DNA of 64,000 nt from Saprospiraceae bacterium (GTDB lineage Bacteria; Bacteroidota; Bacteroidia; Chitinophagales; Saprospiraceae): positions 62,001 to 126,000 of the forward strand of contig JAGFJA010000018.1 in assembly GCA_024103005.1 (NCBI GenBank), given 5' to 3'. The translations under genes and the position numbers were made by a program. The notes under the pieces are model-generated. The model was given only the letters and a program-made list of their open reading frames with translations. It did not search any database and had not been told where the DNA came from. Shown one piece after another: positions 1-8,442 of the stretch; the first letter of the stretch is position 1; each line of letters opens with the position of its first letter.

Positions 1-245
1 TGACAACTCAGAGAAAATCAATTAGCCATTCCTTTCAGCTATTAGCTTCTGTTTTAGCCCTAATCATAGGTGTATTTTTTACATCTTTGGGTGTTGCGAT
101 ACTTGCAGAATGGATTGTTTTACCTGAAGATGATGCACCGATGTTGAAAATTTTCGGTGGGTTACTGATAATTTACGGTTTGTTTAGATTGTTCAGATTA
201 TACTTTAAAATAAAAGGAAATAAAAATGAAGAGGATTCAGTATAA
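1..245 (+). CDS. Small two-helix membrane protein (left-edge gene, possibly missing only its first base)
   Basis: An open frame runs from the window edge to a TAA at 243-245. Its codons begin at position 3, and bases 1-2 are TG, so the window may start at the second base of an ATG start; this cannot be confirmed. The roughly 80-residue product has two hydrophobic stretches, about residues 12-33 and 52-62, separated by an acidic PEDD loop, and a basic tail. It looks like a small inner-membrane protein. Its last 20 bases overlap the start of the PstS-like lipoprotein gene, which indicates translational coupling. From general knowledge, genes of this kind sit between ExbB/ExbD-type genes and a PstS-like gene in Bacteroidota, but the upstream genes are outside the window. 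No function is assigned. Confidence 0.6.
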   Translation, partial: TTQRKSISHSFQLLASVLALIIGVFFTSLGVAILAEWIVLPEDDAPMLKIFGGLLIIYGLFRLFRLYFKIKGNKNEEDSV

Positions 246-1155
246 TTTAATTTGGATAATATGGTGTCTGAGCATTTTTATACTATTTTCCTGTAAAAAG
301 AACTCTGCACCAAAAACACCTCAGGATACTACAACTTCGGGGTCTGCCGTTATTGCTGCAGACAGCCTGTATAAATCTATGGTGGATAGTGAGGTTCAGA
401 TATTCACGACCGAGTACAAGGACGCTTCAATTTCAGTTCATTATTCTAATGAAGCTTACGCTGTCCAATCCTTTTTAAATGATAGTGTAAGGGGAATAAT
501 CATAGGCCGGGAATTGGATGCCAGGGAGGTCAAAATCTTTTCTGATAAGAAAAAGTATGAGCCCCGAACTGTCAGATTAGCTACAGATGCCATTGCAGTG
601 ATAGTTCATCCTAAGAATCCTGTCGATGATATTACTGTGGATCAACTGAGGAATATCCTCAATGGAACCACTACAGATTGGGGTGACGGTCGTAAAATAT
701 CAGTAATTTTGGATAATGAAGGAAGTGGTACCATTACTTTTTTAAGAGATTCAGTCCTGAAGGGTGATGTGATGGGTAAGAGTGTCTATGTACTGCCAAA
801 AGGGCAATCTATGATGACTTATATCAGCAGTCACCCGGATGCTGTTGGGTTTGTCGGGGTCAATCAGATAACCAGCTTTGATGCCAATGCCAATCAACTG
901 TTTCCTGAAAAAATTAAGCCGTTGGGAATTTCAAAAATCGCCGGAAAGCGTGCATATAAGCCATATCAGGCATATGTGGCATCTAGAAATTATCCGCTGT
1001 TAAGGTTTACCAACTTTATCTTTGATGAAACACATAAAGGGATAACAAGTGGTTTTGCATCCTTTATGGCTTCGGATAAAGGACAGAGAATAATTTTAAA
1101 GGATGGACTTGTTCCAGCAAATGCGCCGATTCGGTTGATTCAAATCAATAATTAA
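226..1155 (+). CDS. PstS-like substrate-binding lipoprotein
   Basis: The 309-residue protein has a short basic N-terminus, a hydrophobic signal and a lipobox ending at Cys23 (LFSC), so it should be a lipoprotein. The rest reads as a periplasmic binding-protein fold of the PstS type (PBP_like_2). The segments with VIVHPKNPVDDIT, a GSGT loop near residue 165 and the VGFVGVNQI region are typical of the phosphate-binding family. No PstC/A/B permease genes follow; the next gene is a TPR protein and the preceding one is a small membrane protein. The protein may therefore serve an envelope complex rather than classical phosphate import. The ATG at 226 overlaps the upstream frame by 20 bases. The family call is firm; the ligand is inferred only. 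Confidence 0.8.
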   Translation: MKRIQYNLIWIIWCLSIFILFSCKKNSAPKTPQDTTTSGSAVIAADSLYKSMVDSEVQIFTTEYKDASISVHYSNEAYAVQSFLNDSVRGIIIGRELDAREVKIFSDKKKYEPRTVRLATDAIAVIVHPKNPVDDITVDQLRNILNGTTTDWGDGRKISVILDNEGSGTITFLRDSVLKGDVMGKSVYVLPKGQSMMTYISSHPDAVGFVGVNQITSFDANANQLFPEKIKPLGISKIAGKRAYKPYQAYVASRNYPLLRFTNFIFDETHKGITSGFASFMASDKGQRIILKDGLVPANAPIRLIQINN

Positions 1156-1196
1156 TATTTGTTATAACTAAATCTAGAAATCAATTTAAACGAAGT

Positions 1197-2831
1197 ATGA
1201 TGTATAAGAAATTGAATTTGTTAGGAGTGTTTTTGTTGTTGTTTAGTTTTGTCAGAGCACAGGATATGGAGACAGCTTACAAATTGCTTTCTTACGGTAA
1301 AAACGCTGAAGCTGTCGAAACTGCTAAGGCAGTGGTGAATGCCAATCCGGATATTATGGTTGATAAGTTTAATTTATACAGCCTGTTAAATGCAACCGAA
1401 AGGTATAGTGAAGCAGCTGAATTATTAAAAACCATTAAGGCAGCAGATGAAAAAGGACCTTATGGTAAAACAGCTGATGTATTGATGAGGTTGGATCAGG
1501 GTGCAAATCCCGATGATTTAACCGTCGATATCGACAAAGCTATCCGTAAAGGAAGGAAAGCGAAGGGCATGTTGTACAGAACGGTTGGTGAATATTTTTT
1601 ATTTAATAAAAAGCCAAATGCAGCTAAGGCAATTTCATATATCAGATCTGCTATTGATGATTATGGTCTGAAGAGTGCTTCTACCCGAATGTTATTGGGT
1701 GATGCTTATTTGCTGAAAAATGATGCCGGAAATGCTGTAACCAATTACGAGTATGCAATGGAACTGGATAAAACAAGTGCTGTACCCCACTATAAAATCG
1801 GAGTCACTTATATCCGGGCGAAAAGATATGAATTTGGCGTACCTGAATTAAGGAAGGCTATAGAAACAGACCCTTCATACGCTTTGGCTTACAAAGATCT
1901 CGGTAAATATTACTATGATGTGAATAAGTATCAGGAAGCAAAAGAAAACTATAGCAAATATCTGAGCATGGTTACTCCGACATTGCCGGAGGAAGTACAA
2001 TATGCCAATATACTTTTCCTCAATGATGATTACAAGGAAGCAATTCCTCTACTTGAAAAAGCTCGTCAACAAGATAAGGCAAATAAGTATCCAAATGTGG
2101 TTCGTATGCTGGGTTATGCTAATTATGAACTTGGAAACAACCAAAAAGCGCTGGATGATCTGAATTATTTTATGAGCCATAGAGATACTACTGAAATATT
2201 GGCCCAGGATTATTTGTACCTGGGTAAGATTCAGAAAGCGATGGGCAATGATAGCTTGTCCACATCCAATTATCTGATGGCATTCCAGATGGACTCTACC
2301 CTTGGAAAAGATATAAAGGTAATCGCAGACACCCTTTTTGATCAGAAAAAATACATGCAGGCAGGAGATTTGTATGCCGCTTTGGCCAAATCTACTGATC
2401 TGGCTGTAGATTACTTTTACGCCACACGTGCCGATTATCTTGGACATAATTATCAGAGAGGAATTGAATCAGCAGACGGTATTATCCGAAAACTTCCCGA
2501 AGAAGTGGAAGGTTATTTGTGGAAGGCTCGACAATATGCCCAGTTAGATACCTTGAATAAGGGTGCTGCAGCAGTTGAATTTTATGATATGGTAATCACA
2601 AAAGGATCAAAAGATCCGGCGAAGTATATTAACCAGCTGACAGAAGCATACAACTGGCTGACTGTTTATTTTATAAATATTAAACAGGATTTTGCTAAGG
2701 CACAACAATATAATGACGCTGCATTGGAAGTCAATCCGGGCAATGCGCAGGTCATGAAGTTGTTTAATTTCTTACTTGAAGCAACTAAAGCACCTGCCAA
2801 GCCTAATCCTTCCGGTGGAGGTAATAAATAG
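1197..2831 (+). CDS. Secreted TPR-repeat protein
   Basis: The 544-residue protein begins with a signal peptide ending near FVRAQ (about residue 22). It then consists almost entirely of helical tetratricopeptide repeats, recognisable from recurrent patterns such as A-x-x-x-Y-x-x-A-x-x-x-D-P from residue 25 to about 525. The tail is short and rich in Pro, Gly and Asn. It is predicted to be periplasmic and to act as a protein-protein scaffold. It lies 41 bases after the PstS-like gene and is followed by a terminator-like hairpin, so it is probably the last gene of that operon. No enzymatic motif is visible. The binding partner is unknown; the PstS-like protein and an upstream ExbB/ExbD-type complex are the obvious candidates from context. 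Confidence 0.85.
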   Translation: MMYKKLNLLGVFLLLFSFVRAQDMETAYKLLSYGKNAEAVETAKAVVNANPDIMVDKFNLYSLLNATERYSEAAELLKTIKAADEKGPYGKTADVLMRLDQGANPDDLTVDIDKAIRKGRKAKGMLYRTVGEYFLFNKKPNAAKAISYIRSAIDDYGLKSASTRMLLGDAYLLKNDAGNAVTNYEYAMELDKTSAVPHYKIGVTYIRAKRYEFGVPELRKAIETDPSYALAYKDLGKYYYDVNKYQEAKENYSKYLSMVTPTLPEEVQYANILFLNDDYKEAIPLLEKARQQDKANKYPNVVRMLGYANYELGNNQKALDDLNYFMSHRDTTEILAQDYLYLGKIQKAMGNDSLSTSNYLMAFQMDSTLGKDIKVIADTLFDQKKYMQAGDLYAALAKSTDLAVDYFYATRADYLGHNYQRGIESADGIIRKLPEEVEGYLWKARQYAQLDTLNKGAAAVEFYDMVITKGSKDPAKYINQLTEAYNWLTVYFINIKQDFAKAQQYNDAALEVNPGNAQVMKLFNFLLEATKAPAKPNPSGGGNK

Positions 2832-2873
2832 AAAGGTTTTGTAACCCAACGAATTTTATTCAATCAAATATAC

Positions 2874-2907
2874 AAGGGCGGTAGGTAATCTATCGCCTTT
2901 GCTTTTT
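2874..2907 (+). terminator. Rho-independent terminator after the TPR gene
   Basis: Arms 2874-2884 and 2890-2900 form an 11-bp stem with two G-T pairs and a 5-base loop (GTAAT), followed by GC and a T5 run. It lies about 40 bases past the TPR stop codon and before the convergent lectin gene. Confidence 0.7.
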
Positions 2908-2997
2908 GACTGAATCTAATTGCTGATTATTATCCCGGTCAAATGAAAGTATTGATTATGGATTGGTTAGATAGGTTGATAACAGATAATTTGTATA

Positions 2998-4647
2998 TTA
3001 TTTTATCAGAGTGACATTTCCTTTTAAAATAAGGTTTCTTTCATCGGTAAGCTTCAGTTCGATTAAATAGACGTAAACACCCGGATTGGCTTCTTTTCCC
3101 TTAAAGGTACCGTTCCACATCTTAGTTTCATCAAATGAAGAAATATCCCGGGCTTCAAAGATCAGTGCCCCCCATCGATTGAAAATAGCCAGACGATGAA
3201 TGGACTCTATTCCCTCACTTGGAGCGGGACCGAAGTAATCATTTATACCATCATAATTAGGTGAAAATACATTTGGTATAAAATAGTTGCCACAATTCTT
3301 AAGATGAACAAGAATATCTTGTGCTACCTGGCCACAAGAGTTGGTGGCGGTCACAGTATAGATTCCTTCTTCATTAATGGTCAGCTTATTACCCTTCGTC
3401 CCGTTTTCCCACTCAAGCTCTCCATCGTTTGAATAAGCTGAAAGGATAGCGGGGCTGTCCTGACACACCGTTGTATCAGCCGGAGCAAGAATTAAGGGAA
3501 GAGGGTTTACACTTATGGCTATTTGATCCTGTTTGATACAGTGACCATCATTAACTTCGACACTATATACACCGGCCTCACCTACGGTTATACTCTGCGT
3601 GGTATCGCCTGTTGACCAGGTATATTGTGCGCCTGACTGGCCTACTGTAAGAGGAATAGAAGAGCCTTCACAAATTGATTGGTCGGGGCCGAGGTCAAGG
3701 TTAATCGTATTTGGAACGATATAAATATTGAAAGAATCTTCGGTTATGCTACCGCAAGTGGATGTCTTTTCCAAAAAAATTGTTGTGGTCTTGTCGATGT
3801 GGATTGTTGGCTTGGGGGATTGGGGATCATTAAATACGGCAGCAGGAGACCAGGTATATGACAAGCCACCAGGTCCGCCATCCAGCTTTACGGTGGCAGA
3901 GTCACAATAAGTCAGATCTTTGAGGACATCTACCTGGGAGGCAGTTTTAAAGCATACTGTCTGTCGATTATAAGCAGAGCCGGTAGATGCCGTGAATCCC
4001 CAAAATGCTGTAGATGATCCGCCTAAAAAGGGCCCTGTGATGGGACCCACATAGCCCAGAACCTTGATACAATCAAAATACACCGTAAATTCCTGAATGT
4101 CTGCCTTCCAGGATATAACAACATCGTGATCACGTGAGTCTTCAATATTACTACCTAAAGGAAAGGGGCCGGAAATGGTATTGGTATTATGGTCCGGACT
4201 TCCATTGCGTATAAGGGCGACATGGTCTTCTGCCGGATCTCCAAAAGGGTCGTTTTGATAAGTATCAAATTCAACTACAAGAGATGGGCTGACTCCGACA
4301 TATCCCAAACCTCCACCTAAACCTGACACTGCGATGGTTGTATCCGTAGCGAGTATAAAAGCTATTCCATCGGCACCGGACGTAGTGGCGTTCTGTCTGC
4401 CAAAATTCATCGTTACCGCTATAGTGAAATCTTGTTTTAAGTCGATTTTTTGACGGGAGAAAATATTCCCTTCCTGGTTTTTAGCATCAGGCGTCAGTTC
4501 ATAACAGGTTTCAGAGATCTGAGATGCACTTCCGGATACTTTCATCTGTCCCCGACCTACAGACCAAAGTGAGACAAAAGCTAATAAAAGAAACACCCTT
4601 ATAGACAATAATCTGTTTTTTTGGAAAGTATCCTTAGTCAATTTCAT
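2998..4647 (-). CDS. T9SS-exported L-type lectin-domain adhesin with type B sorting domain
   Basis: The protein is about 549 residues when started at the ATG at 4647, which directly precedes a good signal peptide (hydrophobic core, then VGRGQ). The open frame extends to 4695, but a promoter-like TAAATTTG lies at 4671-4678 inside that extension, favouring 4647. After the signal comes a legume-lectin-like domain of about 220 residues (ADGIAFILA, VEFDTYQN and VVISWKA motifs), then two or three Ig/PKD-like repeats. The C-terminal domain of about 90 residues (IPNVFSPNYDGINDYF, FNRWG, NPGVYVY) is the gliding-motility-associated type B T9SS signal. It should be a secreted or surface carbohydrate-binding protein. 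The SprA gene later in the window is consistent with an active T9SS. The glycan ligand cannot be told from sequence. Confidence 0.85.
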   Translation of the reverse strand: MKLTKDTFQKNRLLSIRVFLLLAFVSLWSVGRGQMKVSGSASQISETCYELTPDAKNQEGNIFSRQKIDLKQDFTIAVTMNFGRQNATTSGADGIAFILATDTTIAVSGLGGGLGYVGVSPSLVVEFDTYQNDPFGDPAEDHVALIRNGSPDHNTNTISGPFPLGSNIEDSRDHDVVISWKADIQEFTVYFDCIKVLGYVGPITGPFLGGSSTAFWGFTASTGSAYNRQTVCFKTASQVDVLKDLTYCDSATVKLDGGPGGLSYTWSPAAVFNDPQSPKPTIHIDKTTTIFLEKTSTCGSITEDSFNIYIVPNTINLDLGPDQSICEGSSIPLTVGQSGAQYTWSTGDTTQSITVGEAGVYSVEVNDGHCIKQDQIAISVNPLPLILAPADTTVCQDSPAILSAYSNDGELEWENGTKGNKLTINEEGIYTVTATNSCGQVAQDILVHLKNCGNYFIPNVFSPNYDGINDYFGPAPSEGIESIHRLAIFNRWGALIFEARDISSFDETKMWNGTFKGKEANPGVYVYLIELKLTDERNLILKGNVTLIK

Positions 4648-4670
4648 TACCGGTCTTGTTAAGATGAATA

Positions 4671-4678
4671 CAAATTTA
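4671..4678 (-). promoter_or_regulatory. Putative Bacteroidota -7 element for the lectin gene
   Basis: Read on the minus strand this is TAAATTTG, matching the Bacteroidota -7 consensus TAnnTTTG. A TTG lies about 24 bases upstream (4703-4705), slightly far for a -33 element. It would place transcription start about 15-20 bases before the chosen ATG at 4647. Confidence 0.4.
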
Positions 4679-4815
4679 ATTTCTTTTTTGAACATGAATT
4701 GTCAACCATTCTTATTGACATTTATATAACGCAAAAAAAAATTTTATTAAATGAAAAATACATATATTAACTAAAAAGTTATTATATTGATGCATTTAAG
4801 GTTAATTTTTGTAAG

Positions 4816-5679
4816 ATGAAAGTCGTTTCATTTACCATACCTAAGATGGAGGGGCAGAGTTTTCATTTTCAGGATGATGTTTTGCCACGCTTTTACGAGC
4901 ATTATCATCGTCACCGGGAGTATCAGCTGATGATGATATTGGAGGGAGAAGGCACACTTGTGACAAGTGGAAAGATGATGAGATTTAAAAGAGGGGATTT
5001 TTTTATAATTGGTCCCGATATGCCGCACCTCTTCAGGAGTGATCCGGAATATTTTGAAGGTCAGGACGATCTGAATGTACATTCATACAGCATATTTTTT
5101 GAATGGAGTGTAATGGTCGATTGTTTTCATAAAATACCGGAGATGGGTATGATATTCAGGTTTCTGAAGACATCCCTTTGCGGATTAAAATATGATGGAA
5201 CAGACTCGGAAAGACTGATATCCAAAATGGAAAAAGTCAGAGATTGCCATCAAGGTTACCGTTGGGGTGCATTTATAGAATTGTTGCAGTATTTAGCAGA
5301 AGAAAAAAACTGGATAAAAATAAACCCGATTCCGCTGGTTTCATTTTCAGATCATGAAGGGATGAGGATGGATGATATATATCAATATAGTTTATCGCAT
5401 TATAAGGAAGAAATCACTCTGGAAGAAATAGCTGCCGTGGCATGTATGGCTCCTCAATCCTTTTGTCGTTATTTTAAAAAGCATACACGCAAGACCTACA
5501 CGGTCTTTATCCATGAATTAAGGATTGCAGAGGCCTGTAAGCTGCTTTCAATAAATAAAGAAAGACAGATAGATATGATTGCCTATGAATGTGGATTTAA
5601 TCATGTGGTGACGTTTAACAGGGTTTTTAAAAGTATCATGGGCTGCACGCCGGGCACCTACCGGAAAGAGATGAAGTAG
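4816..5679 (+). CDS. AraC-family transcriptional regulator (cupin sensor plus HTH)
   Basis: The 287-residue protein has an N-terminal cupin-like sensing domain (about residues 20-100; HYHRHREYQLMMILEGEG, then the FIIGPDMPHLF pattern). A C-terminal pair of helix-turn-helix motifs follows (about residues 190-285; ITLEEIAAVACMAPQSFCRYFKKH, then IAYECGFNHVVTFNRVFK). This is the usual architecture of AraC regulators of sugar metabolism. It lies 90 bases upstream of, and on the same strand as, a GH63-like glycosidase, and divergently from the lectin gene, so either may be its target. The inducer is unknown but is likely a sugar or oligosaccharide given the neighbour. Confidence 0.88.
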   Translation: MKVVSFTIPKMEGQSFHFQDDVLPRFYEHYHRHREYQLMMILEGEGTLVTSGKMMRFKRGDFFIIGPDMPHLFRSDPEYFEGQDDLNVHSYSIFFEWSVMVDCFHKIPEMGMIFRFLKTSLCGLKYDGTDSERLISKMEKVRDCHQGYRWGAFIELLQYLAEEKNWIKINPIPLVSFSDHEGMRMDDIYQYSLSHYKEEITLEEIAAVACMAPQSFCRYFKKHTRKTYTVFIHELRIAEACKLLSINKERQIDMIAYECGFNHVVTFNRVFKSIMGCTPGTYRKEMK

Positions 5680-5769
5680 AGGAGGAGTTTGACGGATGCG
5701 CAAGATTATTACATTTATCTGCAACTGGCAGTGTATTCGGGTGTTTAGATTTAAAAATGGTTTAATATT

Positions 5770-8397
5770 ATGGATGTAAAGGGAAGAGAGAGAAACCGAA
5801 TGGAAGACGAAGGCTGGAAAAAATGGGGCCCCTATGTCTCCAATCGCCAGTGGGGAACGGTGAGGGAAGATTATAGCCCGAATGGTGATGCATGGAACTA
5901 TACGAGTCATGATATGGCGAGAAGTAAGGCGTGGCGATGGGGGGAGGATGCCATAGCCGGCATTTCGGACAGCAATCAGTTATTGTGTTTCGGCTTGAGT
6001 CTGTGGAATAAAAGAGACAGTATCCTGAAGGAACGATTTTTCGGGCTTAACAATACGGAGGGGAATCATGGTGAGGATATCAAAGAGGTATTTTATTATC
6101 TCGACAACACGCCGACACATTCTTATATGAAGATGTTGTATAAATATCCTCAGGAAGAATTTCCATATGAGAAGCTGAAATCTGAGAATCGGATACGGAA
6201 TCGAAAACAATCTGAATTTGAGATCATTGATATTGGAATATTTGATGACAACCGGTATTTTGATATTTTGATAGAATATGCTAAGGCAGACATGGACGAT
6301 ATCTGTATCAGAATACTTGTCAGCAATCCGGGCGACCAACCGGCCAGTATTCATATAATTCCCACACTTTGGTTTCGCAATACCTGGTCTTGGGGCAGGC
6401 ATGATTATAAGCCACTTATTACGCTGAAAGGGAAAGATTATATTGAAATTAAACACAAGAAACTTGCGGTAAAATATCTGTATTTTGAAAATGGTCAACC
6501 TTTGTTTTGTGATAATGAGACCAATTCCGAACGGTTGTATAATGTCCAAAATTCGACACCTTTTCCAAAAGATGGCATCAATGATTTTATCCTACACGAT
6601 AGAAAAACAGTCAATCCCTCAAACAAGGGAACAAAAGTTGGGATAAACACCGAACTTGTTATATCTCCCGGACAGTCAACTGAAATCAGGTTAAGATTAA
6701 CCGGTAAAAAATCGGATGCTCCATTCGGTGATTTTAACACAGTATTTGAGGATAGAATAATGGAGGCAGATGAATTTTATGCCTTGATTCAGAAATCAAT
6801 TACAGATCAAGAAGAGAAAAGTATTCAGCGACAGGCTTTTGCCGGTATGTTGTGGAACAAACAATTTTATCATTATGATGTAGCGGAGTGGCTGGACGGG
6901 GATCCGGCTTATCCGGCACCTGCAGCGCAGAGGAAGACCGGGCGAAATGCTGACTGGAAGCATTTGAACAATGCAGACATCCTTTCTGTACCGGATAAAT
7001 GGGAATTTCCGTGGTATGCCACCTGGGATTTAGCCTTTCATACGATTACTCTGGCGAAGCTTGATCCTGTATTTGCCAAACAACAATTGATATTGCTCAC
7101 CAAGGAATGGTATATGAATCCGAGTGGCGCATTTCCTGCTTATGAGTGGTCATTTTCGGATGCCAATCCTCCTGTACATGCCATGGCGGCTTATGAAGTC
7201 TTTTTAGAGGATGCCAAAGTTAATGGCAGCAAGGATTATAATTTTCTTGAAATTGTGTTCCATAAGTTGTTGATCAATTTTACCTGGTGGGTCAATCGTA
7301 AGGACAAACGGCAAAACAATATTTTTGAAGGGGGATTTCTGGGGTTGGACAATATCAGCCCATTTGACAGGAATGCGCCATTGCCCGGAGGAGCCGTGAT
7401 GGAACAAGCGGATGCCACCAGCTGGATGGCTATGTATGCACTCAATATGCTGCACATCGCTCTTGAATTGTCAGAATACAATGAAGCATATACGGAGATG
7501 ACGACAAAGTTTTTTGAACATTTTCTGTATATAGCGGGTGCAATGGCGAGTATGGGGCAGGATAACAAAGGCCTGTGGGACGAGGAAGATGAATTTTTCT
7601 ATGATCAGGTGACTATGCCAAATAACCAGGCTGTCAAGATTAAGGTTAAAAGCATGGTAGGGATTATTCCCTTATTTGCAGTTGAGGTTATAACTAAGGA
7701 TTTACTTGACAGACATCCTGTTTTTGCTCAGAGAATGCTGTGGTTTTTAAACCACCGTCCGGAGCTGGCAGCCCTGGTCTCCCGCTGGTATGAGGGTAAT
7801 AAGGAAGAGAAGCGATTGTTAAGCTTATTGAGAGGGCACCGGATGAAGTGTATTCTCAGACGGGTTTTGGATGAGACAGAGTTTTTGAGTGATTATGGTG
7901 TACGGTCGTTATCAAAGAAGTATAAAGACAGTCCTTATTATATACATGGTGAGTCACCTGAAGATGCCATTCATTATCTGCCCGGCGAGAGTGACAGCGG
8001 AATGTTTGGAGGCAATTCCAACTGGAGGGGACCGATATGGTTTCCTGTTAATTTCCTTATTATTAGGAGTCTTCGTAGGTTTCATGAGTTTTATACGGAT
8101 GATTTCAGGGTAGAGTGCCCCACAGCATCCGGACGATATTTGTCTCTGAAAGAAGTCAGTGATGAGTTGATCGTAAGGTTGATTAGAATATTTAAGCGGA
8201 ATCAGAAGGGAGGACGCCCGGTTAATGGCGGATATTCCTTATTGGACAACAATCCCGGATTTGTCGATTATATAAGATTTTATGAATATTTTCACGGGGA
8301 TAACGGCAAGGGTCTTGGTGCATCCCATCAGACAGGCTGGACAGGATTGATAGCAGACTTAATAGCCATGAAGAATGAGCAGGGAAAATCAAAATGA
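5770..8397 (+). CDS. GH63-like (MGH1-type) alpha-glycosidase
   Basis: The 875-residue protein has no visible signal peptide, so it is probably cytoplasmic. The N-terminal half is beta-rich. The C-terminal half is an (alpha/alpha)6-type catalytic barrel with WYATWDLAFH near residue 420, PVHAMAAYEV, and GGNSNWRGPIWFP near residue 750, all hallmarks of GH63/MGH1-like enzymes. The family includes processing alpha-glucosidase I and bacterial enzymes acting on small alpha-glucosides, mannosylglycerate or glucosylglycerate; the substrate here cannot be read from sequence. An alternative in-frame ATG lies 30 bases downstream and would remove a basic leader. The gene follows an AraC regulator and ends inside a bidirectional terminator stem. 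Confidence 0.8.
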   Translation: MDVKGRERNRMEDEGWKKWGPYVSNRQWGTVREDYSPNGDAWNYTSHDMARSKAWRWGEDAIAGISDSNQLLCFGLSLWNKRDSILKERFFGLNNTEGNHGEDIKEVFYYLDNTPTHSYMKMLYKYPQEEFPYEKLKSENRIRNRKQSEFEIIDIGIFDDNRYFDILIEYAKADMDDICIRILVSNPGDQPASIHIIPTLWFRNTWSWGRHDYKPLITLKGKDYIEIKHKKLAVKYLYFENGQPLFCDNETNSERLYNVQNSTPFPKDGINDFILHDRKTVNPSNKGTKVGINTELVISPGQSTEIRLRLTGKKSDAPFGDFNTVFEDRIMEADEFYALIQKSITDQEEKSIQRQAFAGMLWNKQFYHYDVAEWLDGDPAYPAPAAQRKTGRNADWKHLNNADILSVPDKWEFPWYATWDLAFHTITLAKLDPVFAKQQLILLTKEWYMNPSGAFPAYEWSFSDANPPVHAMAAYEVFLEDAKVNGSKDYNFLEIVFHKLLINFTWWVNRKDKRQNNIFEGGFLGLDNISPFDRNAPLPGGAVMEQADATSWMAMYALNMLHIALELSEYNEAYTEMTTKFFEHFLYIAGAMASMGQDNKGLWDEEDEFFYDQVTMPNNQAVKIKVKSMVGIIPLFAVEVITKDLLDRHPVFAQRMLWFLNHRPELAALVSRWYEGNKEEKRLLSLLRGHRMKCILRRVLDETEFLSDYGVRSLSKKYKDSPYYIHGESPEDAIHYLPGESDSGMFGGNSNWRGPIWFPVNFLIIRSLRRFHEFYTDDFRVECPTASGRYLSLKEVSDELIVRLIRIFKRNQKGGRPVNGGYSLLDNNPGFVDYIRFYEYFHGDNGKGLGASHQTGWTGLIADLIAMKNEQGKSK

Positions 8398-8437
8398 AGT
8401 TTCTACATGAGTGTCAAATACCTAATGTAGAAACTTC
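8396..8437. terminator. Bidirectional terminator between convergent genes
   Basis: Perfect 13-base arms at 8396-8408 and 8425-8437 flank a 16-base loop. A T-rich tract follows on the plus side, and a T-rich tract also follows when read on the minus strand. The last two bases of the GH63 stop codon form part of the stem. It serves the GH63-like gene (plus) and the TonB-type receptor gene (minus). Confidence 0.8.
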
Positions 8438-8442
8438 TTTAT

